From an uncultured Collinsella sp. (GTDB taxonomy: Bacteria; Actinomycetota; Coriobacteriia; Coriobacteriales; Coriobacteriaceae): a stretch of DNA of 6,618 bases. A model generated the notes under the pieces. It worked only from the letters and a program-made list of their open reading frames with translations, searched no databases and had not been told where the DNA came from. Shown in pieces: positions 6,035 through 6,618 of the stretch. Positions within the stretch are counted from its first letter, which is position 1; each line of letters begins with the position of its first letter. Where the stretch lies: NCBI GenBank assembly GCA_902475475.1, contig CABRZY010000098.1:1-6618 (forward strand), given 5' to 3'. Position numbers and translations under genes: made by a program.

Positions 6035-6271
6035 CCGTGCAAAAAACGGAGTATTCTGCAACGTGACCGCGCCAGCAATACCCCGAGCGGGCAAACCTTT
6101 AGGGCGCTGCGTCATTTTGGGTTCCGACATGGCGAGAATGACGCGCCCCTGCTCCGGAAAACGACGAAATCTGACTCAGAACGCTCGCTAGGGATATCCG
6201 AAAGCCACCGTTGGCGACGTCAAATCATATGCAGACAACTCGAACTGCAGAATACTCCAAAAAATGCACGG
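6035..6271. repeat. Pair of 26-bp inverted repeats around a 185-bp non-coding core
   Basis: The left copy (6035-6060) reads CCGTGCA, six bases, then GGAGTATTCTGCA. The right copy (6246-6271) is the same pattern in reverse orientation, with identical outer blocks and the same six-base spacer length (AAAAAC against TTTTTT). All 20 block positions match, while the A/T-rich spacer differs. Fixed blocks around a free spacer suggest a two-part recognition sequence more than simple hairpin arms. The core (6061-6245) has no credible gene. Its main structure is the hairpin at 6102-6148. It may be a small mobile-element remnant or a pair of protein-binding sites. Confidence 0.5.
6102..6148. repeat. Imperfect hairpin in the intergenic core
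   Basis: GCGTCATT (6109-6116) and AATGACGC (6137-6144) form a perfect 8-bp stem around a 20-nt loop. Beyond a 3-nt bulge on one side, GGGC (6102-6105) pairs with GCCC (6145-6148). There is no U-tract, so it is not an intrinsic terminator. It lies inside the inverted-repeat pair and could be a structured RNA or DNA element of unknown role. Confidence 0.4.
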
Positions 6272-6381
6272 CGCACCCCATGGGACCCATTGCCGCATGG
6301 TAGGAAACAGGCCCACGGCATCCTCTAGATGCATTCCCGAGGAAATCACATTTGAACTAGCGATCGGATACGGCAAACAAA

Positions 6382-6413
6382 AAGGGCCCCGAGCGTAGTT
6401 GCTCGGGGCCCTT
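6382..6413 (-). terminator. Intrinsic terminator of the RGG-tail gene
   Basis: A perfect 13-bp stem, AAGGGCCCCGAGC (6382-6394) with GCTCGGGGCCCTT (6401-6413), has a 6-nt loop. On the minus strand it is followed by a T-rich run (TTTGTTTG after the stem's own T pair), making a textbook Rho-independent terminator. It starts 32 bp past the stop of the gene at the right edge. The plus-strand side lacks a T-run, so it works in one direction. Confidence 0.9.
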
Positions 6414-6445
6414 GGTTCACCTCGCTCTAGCGGGCGATGCGTATG

Positions 6446-6618
6446 TTACTTGCGCTTGCCGCCGCCGTCACCGGGGCGACGGGAGCTGCCGCCGCGCTTG
6501 CCGCCACGACTATTGCCATAGCTACCACGATTATCGCGACCGCCGGCACGGCCGCCGCGGGAGCCGGCCTGGTTGCCGCCACGCCCGCCACGATAGCCGC
6601 CACGACGCTCCTCGCGGG
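6446..6618 (-). CDS. Partial CDS: RGG-rich C-terminal tail, probably DEAD-box RNA helicase
   Basis: Only the last 56 codons are present; the gene continues beyond the right edge. The tail is almost entirely Gly, Arg, Ser and Asn, with repeated GGR/RGG units such as RRGGYRGGRGG, and ends PGDGGGKRK before TAA at 6446-6448. Basic, disordered tails like this bind RNA and are typical of C-termini of DEAD-box RNA helicases, including those of Coriobacteriia as I remember them. No catalytic motif is in view, so another RNA-binding protein (for example RRM type) is possible. The repetitive GGC/CGC codons make this stretch simple in sequence and prone to length variation. Confidence 0.65.
   Translation of the reverse strand, partial: REERRGGYRGGRGGNQAGSRGGRAGGRDNRGSYGNSRGGKRGGSSRRPGDGGGKRK

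Noticed and set aside
5840..6376. Short open frames in the intergenic region (minus 5840-6130, plus 5928-6191, minus 6188-6376)
   Set aside because: None has a good ribosome site or a recognisable motif. They cut across the inverted repeats and the AT-rich island, and their composition looks like translated non-coding DNA.

Overview
This window is GC-rich and every gene I can support lies on the minus strand, so transcription runs from right to left. The gene set fits a gut actinobacterium of the class Coriobacteriia: a Glc-type PTS for alpha-glucosides, a GH4 phospho-alpha-glucosidase, an EFR1-type ferredoxin and a helicase-like Gly/Arg tail. Collinsella is my best guess. That is an inference from gene content and remembered family sequences, not a computed assignment.

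From the right edge: 6446-6618 is the C-terminal end of a protein with an RGG-rich tail, most likely a DEAD-box RNA helicase, followed by a strong intrinsic terminator (6382-6413). A gene-free stretch of about 600 bp (5826-6445) holds a pair of 26-bp inverted repeats, a long imperfect hairpin and an AT-rich island. At 5064-5825 is a protein that joins a flavodoxin-like domain to two [4Fe-4S] clusters. Just past it is a REP-like hairpin of 13 + 7 bp (4994-5044).

The main unit is a four-gene operon running from 4720 down to 233. It encodes a free-standing Glc-type EIIA, a BglG/LicT-type antiterminator, an alpha-glucoside EIICB permease and a GH4 6-phospho-alpha-glucosidase. Together they describe a complete route: the permease imports and phosphorylates an alpha-linked disaccharide such as maltose, the hydrolase splits it, EIIA supplies the phosphoryl group, and the antiterminator senses PTS flux.

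The leader of this operon (about 4746-4931) is the most informative non-coding part. It carries two 15-bp direct repeats exactly 21 bp apart and a candidate promoter. Next comes a sequence resembling the RNA antiterminator site (RAT) of LicT/BglG proteins, partly overlapping the 5' arm of a 14-bp stem followed by a U-rich stretch. The arrangement looks like an RAT/terminator switch worked by the protein encoded second in the operon. The operon ends at a 16-bp terminator hairpin (163-200). A LacI-type palindrome just beyond it (137-160) probably belongs to a gene to the left of the window.

I see no CRISPR array, rRNA, tRNA, transposase gene or obviously new multi-gene system. The best leads are the operon leader, the 21-bp direct repeats, and the unexplained inverted-repeat pair upstream of the ferredoxin gene.
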